Of a stretch of 50,015 nt of DNA, positions 24,044 through 32,535 are shown piece by piece. The notes beneath the pieces were generated by a model. That model did no database searches and was not told where the DNA came from. It was given only the letters and a program-made list of their open reading frames with translations. Numbering within the stretch: position 1 is the first letter of the stretch; each line of letters starts with the position of its first letter. Source of the stretch: an uncultured Bacillota bacterium (GTDB lineage: Bacteria > Bacillota_I > Bacilli_A > Erysipelotrichales > Erysipelotrichaceae). The stretch is taken from contig CALFPO010000058.1 of the NCBI GenBank assembly GCA_937919165.1, positions 1-50,015 of the forward strand, given 5' to 3'. Both the position numbers and the translations under genes were made by a program.

Positions 24044-25168
24044 TTAGTTACCTTTATACAGATCGTAATCGTTAATGACACCTTCAACCAGATTATGCTT
24101 TCCTTCAGTATCGAAGATGTTGATCTTTTCAGTCTTGATTGTCAGATATACCTCAGATCCCTTAGGGATGATTGAGTCAATCTTTGATTCCTGAATGATC
24201 TCAGCTGTCTCGCCATCTTCAAAATGAACGAAATAGTGGGTGTTCAAGCCAAGGAATACTGAATCATCGATGGTAGCCTTGAGGCCATCAACCTTCTCAG
24301 AATGCACAACAAGCTCTTCTGGACGGATTGATGCGATGACATCCTGATCCTTAATCTCTTCTTTCTTGACTGTCTCAACAACTGTCTCATAGTCGCCAGG
24401 CAGACACAGAACAGCCTTGCCATTCTTAGCCTTGAGCTTGCAGTTTATGAGGTTTGTATGACCTACGAAGTTAGCGACAAACAGATTGGCTGGTCTTTGA
24501 TAAAGAATCTTTGGTGTACCGATCTGCTGGATATCGCCAGCATTCATGACAGCGATCCTATCAGATACTGCCATAGCCTCTTCCTGGTCATGTGTAACGT
24601 AGACGGTTGTAATGCCGACTTTATTCTGTATCTGTTTGATAACAGTTCTCATTTCAACACGCAGCTTTGCGTCAAGGTTGCTCAATGGCTCATCCATCAG
24701 CAGAACATCAGGCGTAATGGCCAAGGCTCTTGCCAAAGCAACACGCTGCTGCTGACCGCCAGACAGCCTTTCGGGCATACGGTCACGGTATTCCTCGATC
24801 TGCATCAGCTTAAGGAACTCGTCGGTCTTTGCCTTGATCTCTTCCTTAGGCAGCTTGCGGTTCTTCAGACCGAATGCTACGTTCTTCTCTACCGTCATGT
24901 TAGGGAAGATCGCATAGTTCTGGAACACCATGCCAATGTTTCTCTTGGCGGGATCCATATCATTGATCCTTGTGTCATTGAAATAGAAGTCGCCACCTTC
25001 AATGCTATTGAAACCTGCAATCATACGCAATAAAGTCGTCTTACCACATCCAGATGGACCAAGGAGGGTGAAGAATTCACCCTCCTTAATTTCTAGTGAT
25101 AAGTCGGAAATTATCGTATTGTCGCCGTATTTCTTAACGGCGTCCTTAATCGAAATCTTAACACTCAT
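24044..25168 (-). CDS. ABC importer ATPase (FbpC/PotA/AfuC-like)
   Basis: A 374-residue ATPase. Walker A is GPSGCGKTTLLRMIAGF, the Q-loop VFQNYAIFPNMTV, the signature LSGGQQQRVALARAL, Walker B VLLMDEPLSNLD and the H-loop VYVTHDQEEAMA. The region after residue 240 is a TOBE-type regulatory domain (ASIRPEELVVHSE and following). A GGGG-containing site precedes the ATG. It is the second gene of the importer operon and should energise the fused permease. Confidence 0.9.
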   Translation of the reverse strand: MSVKISIKDAVKKYGDNTIISDLSLEIKEGEFFTLLGPSGCGKTTLLRMIAGFNSIEGGDFYFNDTRINDMDPAKRNIGMVFQNYAIFPNMTVEKNVAFGLKNRKLPKEEIKAKTDEFLKLMQIEEYRDRMPERLSGGQQQRVALARALAITPDVLLMDEPLSNLDAKLRVEMRTVIKQIQNKVGITTVYVTHDQEEAMAVSDRIAVMNAGDIQQIGTPKILYQRPANLFVANFVGHTNLINCKLKAKNGKAVLCLPGDYETVVETVKKEEIKDQDVIASIRPEELVVHSEKVDGLKATIDDSVFLGLNTHYFVHFEDGETAEIIQESKIDSIIPKGSEVYLTIKTEKINIFDTEGKHNLVEGVINDYDLYKGN

Positions 25169-25205
25169 AAATTTCCAACCCCTTTAAATTTTCTAGATTA
25201 TTCTA

Positions 25206-26264
25206 TTAGTTTGAATGAGCAGTCCAGAGTTCAGTCCACTTAGCCTGCCAAGCCTTCTTGTTCTGAGCGCAGCCAAGAATGTCTTCGTATACAACATTGA
25301 TTTCAGCAAGTGGAGTCAATGAAGCGTTATCGAAATCCTGGTTGCAAGGTCTCATAGTTGTCTTAGCGAATAATGCCTGTCCGTCTGGTGACTGGATGAA
25401 GTCGATGAACTTCTTAGCATTTTCTGGATGTGGGCAGTTAGTAACGATACCTGCACCTGCTGGGAGCCATACTGAACCTTCAGCTGGGTAAACGAGCTTC
25501 AAGTTTTCAGCGCCATCGTTGATGAGCTTAGCACATGGGTCTTCATAAGAAACGCCTACAGCGTATTCGCCAGAAGCAGTGTTCTTGTAGATAGCTGAAG
25601 ATGAATCAAGCATGATGCCGTCCATCTGATCCATTAACTGTTCAACGAAATCCCAAGCGTCATCACTGTATTCACCTGAGCCCATAACTAACAGCATGTT
25701 AGTAAGTTCTGCCCAAGCTGATGATGAGTTAGCTGCATCGCCCATAGCGATATGGCCCTTAAGAGCTGGGTTAAGAAGGTCTGCATAGCCCTTGAATTCT
25801 TCTGGGTCAAGACCTAATTCAGCGAAGATGTCCTTGTTCAGCAACAATGCTGCAGAACCATCACATGCATAGTGAGATACTACCTGGTTGTAGTTCTGGT
25901 AGCCTGCAGGGAATGTTGAGTCATACTGTGAAACATATGGCTGGCAAAGATCTGGATGAGAAACTGCCTGTCCTGTGTTCCATCCGCCAAAGAATACGTC
26001 ACACTGTGGATTAGCTGCTTCTGATTCGATACGAGTGATAACGTCACCAGTACCTAATGAGAGAATCTCACAAGTGATGCCTGTTGCTTCTTCGAAAGCA
26101 GGAATGATTGTATCCATAACTGTATCTGAGTTAGGAGAGTAGATAACCAATACTGGTTCTTCTTCAACAACTTCATTTCCACCTTCTTCTTTTGGTGTGC
26201 CATTGCAAGCTGTAAGAGTCAAAACAGTCAAAACAGCCAACAATAAAGCTAAAAGTTTTTTCAT
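25206..26264 (-). CDS. Substrate-binding lipoprotein of an AfuA/FbpA-like ABC importer
   Basis: A 352-residue lipoprotein with signal peptide residues 1-19 and lipobox LTAC ending at Cys20. The mature part is a type II periplasmic-binding fold: LVIYSPNSDTVMDTIIPAFEEATGI at the start, DVFFGGWNTG, then HIAMGDAANSSSAWAELTNML and AGAGIVTNCPHPENAKKFIDFI. I find no adjacent tyrosine pair of the kind FbpA uses for iron in the expected region (YAVGVSYEDP). AfuA proteins of this group bind hexose phosphates. A promoter with an overlapping cre-like site precedes it. The substrate is inferred, not shown. Confidence 0.85.
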   Translation of the reverse strand: MKKLLALLLAVLTVLTLTACNGTPKEEGGNEVVEEEPVLVIYSPNSDTVMDTIIPAFEEATGITCEILSLGTGDVITRIESEAANPQCDVFFGGWNTGQAVSHPDLCQPYVSQYDSTFPAGYQNYNQVVSHYACDGSAALLLNKDIFAELGLDPEEFKGYADLLNPALKGHIAMGDAANSSSAWAELTNMLLVMGSGEYSDDAWDFVEQLMDQMDGIMLDSSSAIYKNTASGEYAVGVSYEDPCAKLINDGAENLKLVYPAEGSVWLPAGAGIVTNCPHPENAKKFIDFIQSPDGQALFAKTTMRPCNQDFDNASLTPLAEINVVYEDILGCAQNKKAWQAKWTELWTAHSN

Positions 26265-26280
26265 GATTTAATCCTTTCTC

Positions 26281-26309
26281 TATATATAAACGTAAGAAAA
26301 CGTTTACAA
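26281..26309 (-). promoter_or_regulatory. Importer promoter with overlapping cre-like CcpA site
   Basis: Minus strand: TTGTAA, a 17-base spacer, then TATATA. The sequence TTGTAAACGTTTTCTT (26309-26294) matches the catabolite-responsive element WTGNAARCGNWWWCAW at all but one position and covers the -35 box. It lies between the divergent importer and SIS genes and may control both. No Fur-type box is seen. Confidence 0.7.
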
Positions 26310-26356
26310 TTTAATTATAGTTAAAGAAATGTCATTTATCAATCAAGGAGATTATT

Positions 26357-27469
26357 ATGGAAAAGACAATGATGGACTACATCATAGAGTCAAAGGATAT
26401 CCTCTCCGATATCGTTGACCATTCAAAGGAATACACAAATGAGCTTGTGGATTTCTATCTCGGCAACAGCTTCAACGGAATATCGTTTGTAGCCTCAGGA
26501 TCATCAAATAACGGCACAAGATGTGCAGTATCCCTGATAAGAAAAGTGCTCAAGAAAGACGTTGGCTTATACTCGCCTATGAACTTCTACTACCATGACC
26601 ATGAATATGCAGGAAACACGATGATCATAGGCGTATCGCAGTCAGGATGCTCGACAAACACCATCAACGCTCTCAAGCTTGCCAAAGAGGAAGGACATAA
26701 GGTTGCCTGTCTGGTCGGAAGAGACGATTGCGATGTAAAGGATATCGCTGACCTCACCATCAACTGGAAAGTCGGCGAAGAAAAAGTCGGTTTTGTCACC
26801 AAGGGCGTAAGTTCCCTTGCCTGCTTCCTGATGTGCTTTGCCCTTGAACTCGGTCTGAAGCTTGGCACTATCGATGACAAAGAATATGCATACTACAAAG
26901 ACGAGATGAATAAGGCTCTATCGCTCATGCCTGAAATGATCGATGAAGCCAAGAGAGTCTTCGAAAGCCACAAGGAATGTTTCCTTGACAGAGACAAGAT
27001 CTATCTGCTTTCTAGCGGTCCTAACATGGGAACAATATCTGAAGCAGCACTCAAGATTGCCGAAACCTCATGTATCGTTGCCATGGCCTATGAAGCTGAA
27101 GAGTATATCCATGGTCCAATCTATCCTGGAAATCCTGATGATCTCGTCATCTCCATCGACAACAATAGCGATGAAAGCTCAAAGCGCATCAATGCCATAG
27201 CCAAGGCATCTGAAGACATCACCGCAAAGGTCTTCGCCATCACAAACGATACGTCGTTCGATGATGAACACGCCTTCAGGACCAGCATTGAGACCGATTG
27301 CCTGGTATCTCCTTTATATAAGCTTGTCTGCATCCAGACACTTGCCTGTCTGATGACGGAAGCCACCAACAAATATAAGCCACATGAGAATGTCCTGATC
27401 TGGAAGAAAGGCAATAAGGTAGCTTCCAAATCACGTGGAAATCTATATCTGAATCTTCAGGAAAGATAG
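26357..27469 (+). CDS. Double-SIS-domain sugar-phosphate isomerase/deglycase-like protein
   Basis: A 370-residue protein with two SIS domains. The first has ASGSSNNGTRCA and SQSGCSTNTINALKLAKEEGHKV, the phosphosugar-binding SxSG-x-ST motif. The second has LSSGPNMGTISEAALKIAE and YEAEEYIHGP, where the glutamate and histidine match the catalytic end of GlmS-isomerase, AgaS and FrlB enzymes. No glutaminase domain is present. AAGGAG precedes the ATG. It diverges from the importer across the cre-like site, so it probably acts on the imported sugar phosphate, for example an amino sugar or fructosamine phosphate. Its exact reaction is unknown. Confidence 0.82.
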   Translation: MEKTMMDYIIESKDILSDIVDHSKEYTNELVDFYLGNSFNGISFVASGSSNNGTRCAVSLIRKVLKKDVGLYSPMNFYYHDHEYAGNTMIIGVSQSGCSTNTINALKLAKEEGHKVACLVGRDDCDVKDIADLTINWKVGEEKVGFVTKGVSSLACFLMCFALELGLKLGTIDDKEYAYYKDEMNKALSLMPEMIDEAKRVFESHKECFLDRDKIYLLSSGPNMGTISEAALKIAETSCIVAMAYEAEEYIHGPIYPGNPDDLVISIDNNSDESSKRINAIAKASEDITAKVFAITNDTSFDDEHAFRTSIETDCLVSPLYKLVCIQTLACLMTEATNKYKPHENVLIWKKGNKVASKSRGNLYLNLQER

Positions 27470-27495
27470 TCTTTCTGTAATCATCAACATCAAAG

Positions 27496-27522
27496 AAGCC
27501 TCCATTTGTATGGAGGCTTTTG
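27496..27522. terminator. Terminator between SIS and nfnB2 genes
   Basis: AGCCTCCAT-TTGT-ATGGAGGCT followed by TTTTG. It serves the SIS gene and perhaps the convergent nfnB2. Confidence 0.8.
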
Positions 27523-27536
27523 TATTTGTTTTATTG

Positions 27537-28943
27537 CTACTTATTGCTTAGATACTCATCGATTGATTTGGCAGCCAGCTTGCCGGCTCCCATAGCGCTT
27601 ATGACTGTGGCAGCACCCGTTACTGCATCGCCTCCAGCATATACTCTATCCTTGCTTGTCTTGCCGCCATCATCAACGATGATTCCGCCCTTCTTTGAAA
27701 CCTCAAGTCCATCGGTGGTCATCTTGATCAATGGATTTGGTGAGGTTCCTAAGGACATGATGACAGTATCGACATCCATGACAAATTCGCTTCCAGAGAT
27801 TTCGACAGGTCTTCTTCTTCCTCTTTCGTCAGGTTCGCCGAGCTCCATCCTTATGCATTTCATGCCGATGACATTTCCGTTTCTTGGATCACGGGCATCA
27901 TCAGGATTATGATATCCAAGTATCTCAACCGGATTTGTCAGCAGTCTGAAGTCGATTCCTTCCTCTATTGCGTGCTCAACTTCTTCCTTTCTTGCAGGAA
28001 GCTCTTCCATGCCTCTTCTGTATACGATATAGACATGCTTTGCGCCAAGTCTAAGCGCTGTTCTGGCTGCATCCATCGCAACATTTCCGCCGCCCACAAC
28101 CGCGACAGTTCCTTCCTTTCTGATAGGCGTAACAGGTTCATCCCTATAGGCCTTCATCAGATTTGATCTGGTCAGGAATTCGTTTGCCGAGTATACGCCA
28201 TTGAAAGATTCTCCAGGAATGCCCATGAACATAGGCAATCCAGCTCCTGTTCCTACATATACTGCTTCATGATTCTCCAGAAGCTCATCAATGGTCAGTG
28301 TCTTGCCGATGACGACATTGGTCATCACCTTGACGCCTAAGGCTTTAAGGTTCTCTACCTCGTTCTTGACTATTTCCTTAGGAAGCCTGAATTCTGGAAT
28401 TCCATATACAAGAACGCCACCTGCTGTATGCAGGGCTTCATAGATGGTCACATCATAGCCCTTCTTTGCCAGATCGCCAGCGCATGTAAGTCCGCTAGGT
28501 CCTGATCCGACTACCGCTACGCTATGTCCGTTGGACTCAGGCTTCTGCGGTCTTATGCCTAGGCTTCTATGACGGTCAGCCACAAATCTTTCAAGCCTTC
28601 CGATGCCGACTGGCTCACCCTTGATGCCACGTACGCATTTCGCTTCACACTGGCTCTCTTGCGGACATACTCTGCCGCATATTGCCGGCAAGGTCGAACT
28701 CAAGGAAATGACGCCATACGCGCCTTCATAGTCTCCTTCCCTTATCTTCTGGATGAAGTCAGGAATATTGATGTTTACAGGGCATCCCTCGACGCAAGGA
28801 TGGTTGAGGCAATGCAGACATCTGTTGGCTTCCTCTACAGCAATCTCTTCGGTATATCCAAGCGCAACCTCATCGAAGTTCTTTCCTCTGATCTGCGGAT
28901 CCTGCATCGGCATTGCGTTCTTGTTCAAAGACATGTTTGGCAT
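27537..28943 (-). CDS. nfnB: NfnB/SudA/GltD-like NADPH oxidoreductase large subunit (copy 2)
   Basis: A 468-residue paralog of the gene at 4540 with the same plan. The N-terminal cluster cysteines are CLHCLNHPCVEGCP and CGRVCPQESQCEAKC, the FAD site is GSGPSGLTCAGDLAKKG, the NADPH site is VVGGGNVAMDAARTALRLGAKHV, and the end is GDAVTGAATVISAMGAGK. Most motifs are the same as in copy 1, while surface loops differ. It follows its NfnA partner with one base between them. GGAGG precedes the start. Unlike copy 1 it has no NAD kinase after it. Confidence 0.87.
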   Translation of the reverse strand: MPNMSLNKNAMPMQDPQIRGKNFDEVALGYTEEIAVEEANRCLHCLNHPCVEGCPVNINIPDFIQKIREGDYEGAYGVISLSSTLPAICGRVCPQESQCEAKCVRGIKGEPVGIGRLERFVADRHRSLGIRPQKPESNGHSVAVVGSGPSGLTCAGDLAKKGYDVTIYEALHTAGGVLVYGIPEFRLPKEIVKNEVENLKALGVKVMTNVVIGKTLTIDELLENHEAVYVGTGAGLPMFMGIPGESFNGVYSANEFLTRSNLMKAYRDEPVTPIRKEGTVAVVGGGNVAMDAARTALRLGAKHVYIVYRRGMEELPARKEEVEHAIEEGIDFRLLTNPVEILGYHNPDDARDPRNGNVIGMKCIRMELGEPDERGRRRPVEISGSEFVMDVDTVIMSLGTSPNPLIKMTTDGLEVSKKGGIIVDDGGKTSKDRVYAGGDAVTGAATVISAMGAGKLAAKSIDEYLSNK

Positions 28944-28944
28944 C

Positions 28945-29790
28945 CTAAACGACCTCCTTGCTCAAAAGATTGCATGTCTTCTCATAGGCATGCTTCTCGA
29001 AATCGGCATACATTCTGTTTCTTGTCATGGCCTCATCGAAATCGACTTCATAGCCGTTGAAATCTGGACCATCGACGCAGGCAAACTTCGTTACCTTCTG
29101 GCCATCGACATTGAGCGTCAGACGGCAGCCTCCGCACATGCCTGTCCCATCGATCATGATCGGATTCATGCTTACATCGCATGGCACGCCATATTTCTTG
29201 CAGGTCTCAACAACAAACTTCATCATGATCAGCGGTCCAATCGTTATCACCTTGTCGAATCCGCCTTCTTTCAGCATTTCATCAAGCGGAACTGTGACAT
29301 TGCCTTTTCTGCCATATGATCCATCATCGCTCATCACCACCAGCGTATCCGATGCTTCCTTGAATTCTTCCTCAAGTATCACCAGATCCTTGTTTCTGAA
29401 GCCGATGATCGAAGTGACCTTGCTGCCTTGCTTATGCAATGCTTCAGCTATCGGAAGCGCAATGGCGCATCCTGCTCCGCCTCCGACGATGCATACATTC
29501 TTCAGATCATCAAGTTCTGTAGGCTTTCCCAATGGTCCTACAAAATCTTCGATACTATCGCCTTCGTTCTTGCTGTTTAGCAAGGCCGTAGTAGATCCGA
29601 CAACCTGGAATATTATCTTCACGCTGTCGTCGCTGCAGCCAGCGATAGTCAACGGAATTCTCTCTCCTTCATCATCTACTCTCAGGATGATGAATTGCCC
29701 TGGCTTGGCCTTTTTCGCTACCAGAGGCGCCTCAATCTCCATCATCGTTACTGTAGGATTAAGGCTTTTCTTTCTAATGATCTTATACAA
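28945..29790 (-). CDS. nfnA: NfnA/SudB-like FAD/NAD- and [2Fe-2S]-binding subunit (copy 2)
   Basis: A 281-residue paralog of the gene at 5951. It has KPGQFIILRVDDEGERIPLTIAG, the NAD motif CIVGGGAGCAIALPIAEALHKQG, and the cluster region MCGGCRLTLNVDG then KFACVDGPDF. Bases about 29075-29170 differ from copy 1 at only about two positions, while the flanks differ at many silent sites. AAGGAGGG lies 11 bases before the ATG. It should pair with the downstream NfnB to move electrons among NADH, ferredoxin and NADPH, or to reduce sulfur compounds. Confidence 0.87.
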   Translation of the reverse strand: MYKIIRKKSLNPTVTMMEIEAPLVAKKAKPGQFIILRVDDEGERIPLTIAGCSDDSVKIIFQVVGSTTALLNSKNEGDSIEDFVGPLGKPTELDDLKNVCIVGGGAGCAIALPIAEALHKQGSKVTSIIGFRNKDLVILEEEFKEASDTLVVMSDDGSYGRKGNVTVPLDEMLKEGGFDKVITIGPLIMMKFVVETCKKYGVPCDVSMNPIMIDGTGMCGGCRLTLNVDGQKVTKFACVDGPDFNGYEVDFDEAMTRNRMYADFEKHAYEKTCNLLSKEVV

Positions 29791-29818
29791 TCGATAACCC
29801 TCCTTAGTGTCAATTGAA

Positions 29819-29848
29819 ATTAACCACTTTCTGATGAAAGTGGTTAAT
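29819..29848. terminator. Hairpin at the end of the PTS operon
   Basis: A 13-base perfect stem ATTAACCACTTTC-TGAT-GAAAGTGGTTAAT three bases after the PTS IIA stop. The minus-strand tail TTTCAATT is only moderately T-rich. Confidence 0.65.
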
Positions 29849-29851
29849 CTT

Positions 29852-30253
29852 CTAGCTTAGTGCTTTGAATACGTCCTTTATGCCGTCCTGCCCAATGGCA
29901 ACCAGTTCATCAAGATCGAACTCTTCGATTCCGCCCTTGAATTCTCTTGAGCATAGCACCTCTATGATCATAGGGAAATTCATGCCGGATACGAGCTTGA
30001 TCCTATCTGACATGATGTTTATTGACTGATTGCATGGCGTTCCGCCAAACAGGTCCGCAAATACGATTACGCCATCACCGGTATCAACCTTGGCGACAGC
30101 TTCATTCAGTTTATTGAAGAATACTTCAGGTGAATCATCCAAAAGAAGCTCAACTGCTTCAAACTGTGGCTTGTCCTCACCAAGCAGAACGTGTGCACTA
30201 GACTTGATGCCTGTAGACATTCCGCCGTGGCTGATCGCAACTACGCCTATCAT
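29852..30253 (-). CDS. PTS mannose-family IIA component
   Basis: A 133-residue cytoplasmic protein starting MIGVVAISHGGMSTG, where His9 takes phosphate from HPr. VIVFADLFGGTPCNQS is the conserved second motif of the EIIA-Man family. The length is that of a free IIA domain. It is the last gene of the operon, far from IIB, IIC and IID, two bases after the 2-hydroxyacid dehydrogenase, with AAGGA ahead. It should phosphorylate the IIB at 36699. Confidence 0.92.
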   Translation of the reverse strand: MIGVVAISHGGMSTGIKSSAHVLLGEDKPQFEAVELLLDDSPEVFFNKLNEAVAKVDTGDGVIVFADLFGGTPCNQSINIMSDRIKLVSGMNFPMIIEVLCSREFKGGIEEFDLDELVAIGQDGIKDVFKALS

Positions 30254-30255
30254 CT

Positions 30256-31242
30256 CTAGTCCTTCTTCTCTGTTGACTTGTAGCCTGTCTTGACATCTAC
30301 GAAATCAAGATGCTCATCATTTACGTATTTTGCCCAGTCTGAAATCATGACATCAACACCCTGGTCGAACCAGTCTGAACCGCCTGTATTATGAGGGGTG
30401 ATAAGCACGTTGTCATATGTCCATAATTTGTGATCAGCTGGAAGTGGTTCTGGATCGGTAACGTCCAATGCGCAACCGCCTACAATGCCATTGTCCAACG
30501 CTTCCATCAAATCGTCGGTAACGATCGCTCTTCCTCTACCTGCGTTGACGATCAGCACACCCTTCTTGCAGTTGTCGAAAATCTTCTTGCACATTGTGCC
30601 TCTTGTCTCTGGAGTATCAGGCATGCACATGCCGATTACATCAGCTCTTCCGACTACATCAGCCAGCTGCTCAGAAGTGTACATCTCATCGATGAAGTCA
30701 GGCTTCTCGCTTCTCAGTGTTCTTCTTACGCCGATTACATAGGCACCTAATGCCTTACATTTTCTGGCGAATTCCATACCGATGTCGCCTGTTCCCAAAC
30801 ACAGAACAGTTGAACGGTAGATCTCGACAGCCTTGCCGGCTGATTCCCACTTGTGTTCCTTGTTCAGGTCACGGTACTGGTACCATCTTCTGGCCAATGT
30901 CAGAACGCCAGAAAGCATATATTCAGAGATGCCGGGGCCAAATGTTCCTGAAGCATTCTTGAACTTGACGTTCGGATTGAGAATGCCTGGCTGACAATAG
31001 TTCTCTACACCTGCCGACTGTGATCTGAAGAACTGCAGCTTATCGCAGAACTTGATCTTTTCGCATCCAGGGTTTCCTAAAATGACGTCTGCTTCCTTAA
31101 GATCTTCAATCTTGACATCATCTCTGGCTACATATACATATTTTGCGCCAGGTCCTGCTGCTTCAATTCTTTCCTTCTGGTCATCTCTCAAGGTTCCATA
31201 AGACCAGATAACGTAAACGAGTTTTCCTTCAACGTTTGGCAT
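30256..31242 (-). CDS. D-2-hydroxyacid dehydrogenase (A)
   Basis: A 328-residue NAD(P) enzyme of the D-isomer-specific family. The Rossmann motif is CLGTGDIGMEFARKCKALGA. The catalytic arginine lies in NAGRGRAIV, the glutamate in DVTDPEPLP and the histidine in ITPHNTGG. The N-terminal catalytic half is divergent (FFRSQSAGVENY). It reduces a 2-keto acid to a D-2-hydroxy acid or the reverse. It differs strongly from the other dehydrogenase in this operon (32536), so the two probably act on different substrates. GGAGG precedes the ATG. Confidence 0.87.
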   Translation of the reverse strand: MPNVEGKLVYVIWSYGTLRDDQKERIEAAGPGAKYVYVARDDVKIEDLKEADVILGNPGCEKIKFCDKLQFFRSQSAGVENYCQPGILNPNVKFKNASGTFGPGISEYMLSGVLTLARRWYQYRDLNKEHKWESAGKAVEIYRSTVLCLGTGDIGMEFARKCKALGAYVIGVRRTLRSEKPDFIDEMYTSEQLADVVGRADVIGMCMPDTPETRGTMCKKIFDNCKKGVLIVNAGRGRAIVTDDLMEALDNGIVGGCALDVTDPEPLPADHKLWTYDNVLITPHNTGGSDWFDQGVDVMISDWAKYVNDEHLDFVDVKTGYKSTEKKD

Positions 31243-31262
31243 AAATTATCCTCCTATAATGT

Positions 31263-32486
31263 CTATCGTTTCTGTTCATACTTCTTGATTGTAACAAGTA
31301 TGATGATTGTAGAAATAACAGTTAATGAAATCAGGAATATAAACGATGCGTTATAGCTTCCTGTAGTATCGAATGATATTCCCGTAACGATCGATGCAAG
31401 CATATTGCCTGCCATCGAAAAGGCATTCACAAGTCCGAATATCGAACTGTAGCTTCTGTTTCCGAACGCTGTCTGAACGATCAATGGATAGCCTACCGTT
31501 ACAAGCACACCCCCAAGTCCAACCGCAGCGACAGCGACATAGATGAATGCCGGAACATTCGACATCAAAAGGCCAAAAAGCGAAAGGCACAGGAACGCCT
31601 GAGCTATGATCAGGGCTTTCGATGCACCGAATCTATCGAAGATGGCACCAAGAATGAACTTTCCTGCCGTCATCGAAAGCATGGCCAGGCTTGAGAAGGA
31701 AGCTGCCTTCTCAACCGAATATCCAAGTTCTACCAGATGAGGCGAAATCGTTGTGTTTGCGTTTATTCCCGCAATCGAACTGAGAGTGAGCGAGAACAGG
31801 AACAGCCAGAAAAGCGGCTGCTTCTTGAGCTCAGTGATCGAATGGCCGTCCTCTTGCTTTGCATCGCTGTCTTTCACAACGTTTTCGTCGTCTTTCTTCT
31901 CCACATCATTTCCGGCATCTCTTATGACAAACAGCACGCAAGGTATGCTTACGGCCATCATGACAATGCCAAGAATTGCATAGGCTTTCGAATATCCGAA
32001 CTGCGTTATGCATTTTCCGGCAATCGGCGAGAATATCGCACCTCCCAATGTCGAACCCATAAGGGTAATGCCTAAAACCTTGCCTTTGTTTTCCTTGAAC
32101 CAGTCCGTAACAAGCAAGGTTATCGGAAGCATTGTGATGAATGTCGATGTCAATCCCACCATGAAGGCGATCAGATAATGCTGGATGATGCCGGTAGCAA
32201 ACGAATTGAGGAAATATATCGGTCCTACAAACAGACACATTATCCTCATTATCTTATATGGCCTATTCTTCTCGTACACCTTCGTAGCAATCAACGACGC
32301 TATTATGGAACCGATCGAAAAGAAGGTGAACACCAGCTGTGCGCTTGTCCTTGGAATATCCAACCCGTTAGCCAGATGCGGTATGAAGATGCTTGTGCAG
32401 TTCTGCGCTATTCCTAGCGTTGTTGCCAGCACAGCCATACAGGCCGCTACAACAATATATCCGTAATTAAACTTTTTCTTTTCCAT
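31263..32486 (-). CDS. MFS transporter, OFA (oxalate/formate antiporter-like) family
   Basis: A 407-residue membrane protein with 12 predicted segments and a charged central loop (about residues 190-215). NYGYIVVAACMAVLATTLGIAQNCTSIF at the N terminus, GSTLGGAIFSPIAGKCITQFGYSKAYAILG in the first half and SMTAGKFILGAIFDRFG in the second are typical of the OFA family, which moves mono- and dicarboxylates. In this operon it may export the hydroxy acid made by the dehydrogenases, or import an acid. A 13-base-pair hairpin lies in the gap upstream, and no strong ribosome site is seen. Confidence 0.82.
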   Translation of the reverse strand: MEKKKFNYGYIVVAACMAVLATTLGIAQNCTSIFIPHLANGLDIPRTSAQLVFTFFSIGSIIASLIATKVYEKNRPYKIMRIMCLFVGPIYFLNSFATGIIQHYLIAFMVGLTSTFITMLPITLLVTDWFKENKGKVLGITLMGSTLGGAIFSPIAGKCITQFGYSKAYAILGIVMMAVSIPCVLFVIRDAGNDVEKKDDENVVKDSDAKQEDGHSITELKKQPLFWLFLFSLTLSSIAGINANTTISPHLVELGYSVEKAASFSSLAMLSMTAGKFILGAIFDRFGASKALIIAQAFLCLSLFGLLMSNVPAFIYVAVAAVGLGGVLVTVGYPLIVQTAFGNRSYSSIFGLVNAFSMAGNMLASIVTGISFDTTGSYNASFIFLISLTVISTIIILVTIKKYEQKR

Positions 32487-32498
32487 ATTCTAATTAGA

Positions 32499-32530
32499 AA
32501 TATTTCCAGCAGATTCATGCTGGAAATATT
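32499..32530 (-). other. Operon-internal stem-loop between dehydrogenase B and the OFA transporter
   Basis: A perfect inverted repeat AATATTTCCAGCA-GATTCA-TGCTGGAAATATT in the 49-base gap between the two genes. It has no clear T-run, so it is more likely an mRNA-processing or stability element, or a weak attenuator, than a full terminator. Confidence 0.6.
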
Positions 32531-32535
32531 GTTAG

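Noticed and set aside
22368..26264. Calling the ABC importer a ferric iron transporter
   Set aside because: Gene context (RpiB, SIS enzyme, cre-like site), no Fur-like box and no tyrosine pair in the binding protein make iron less likely, though not excluded.
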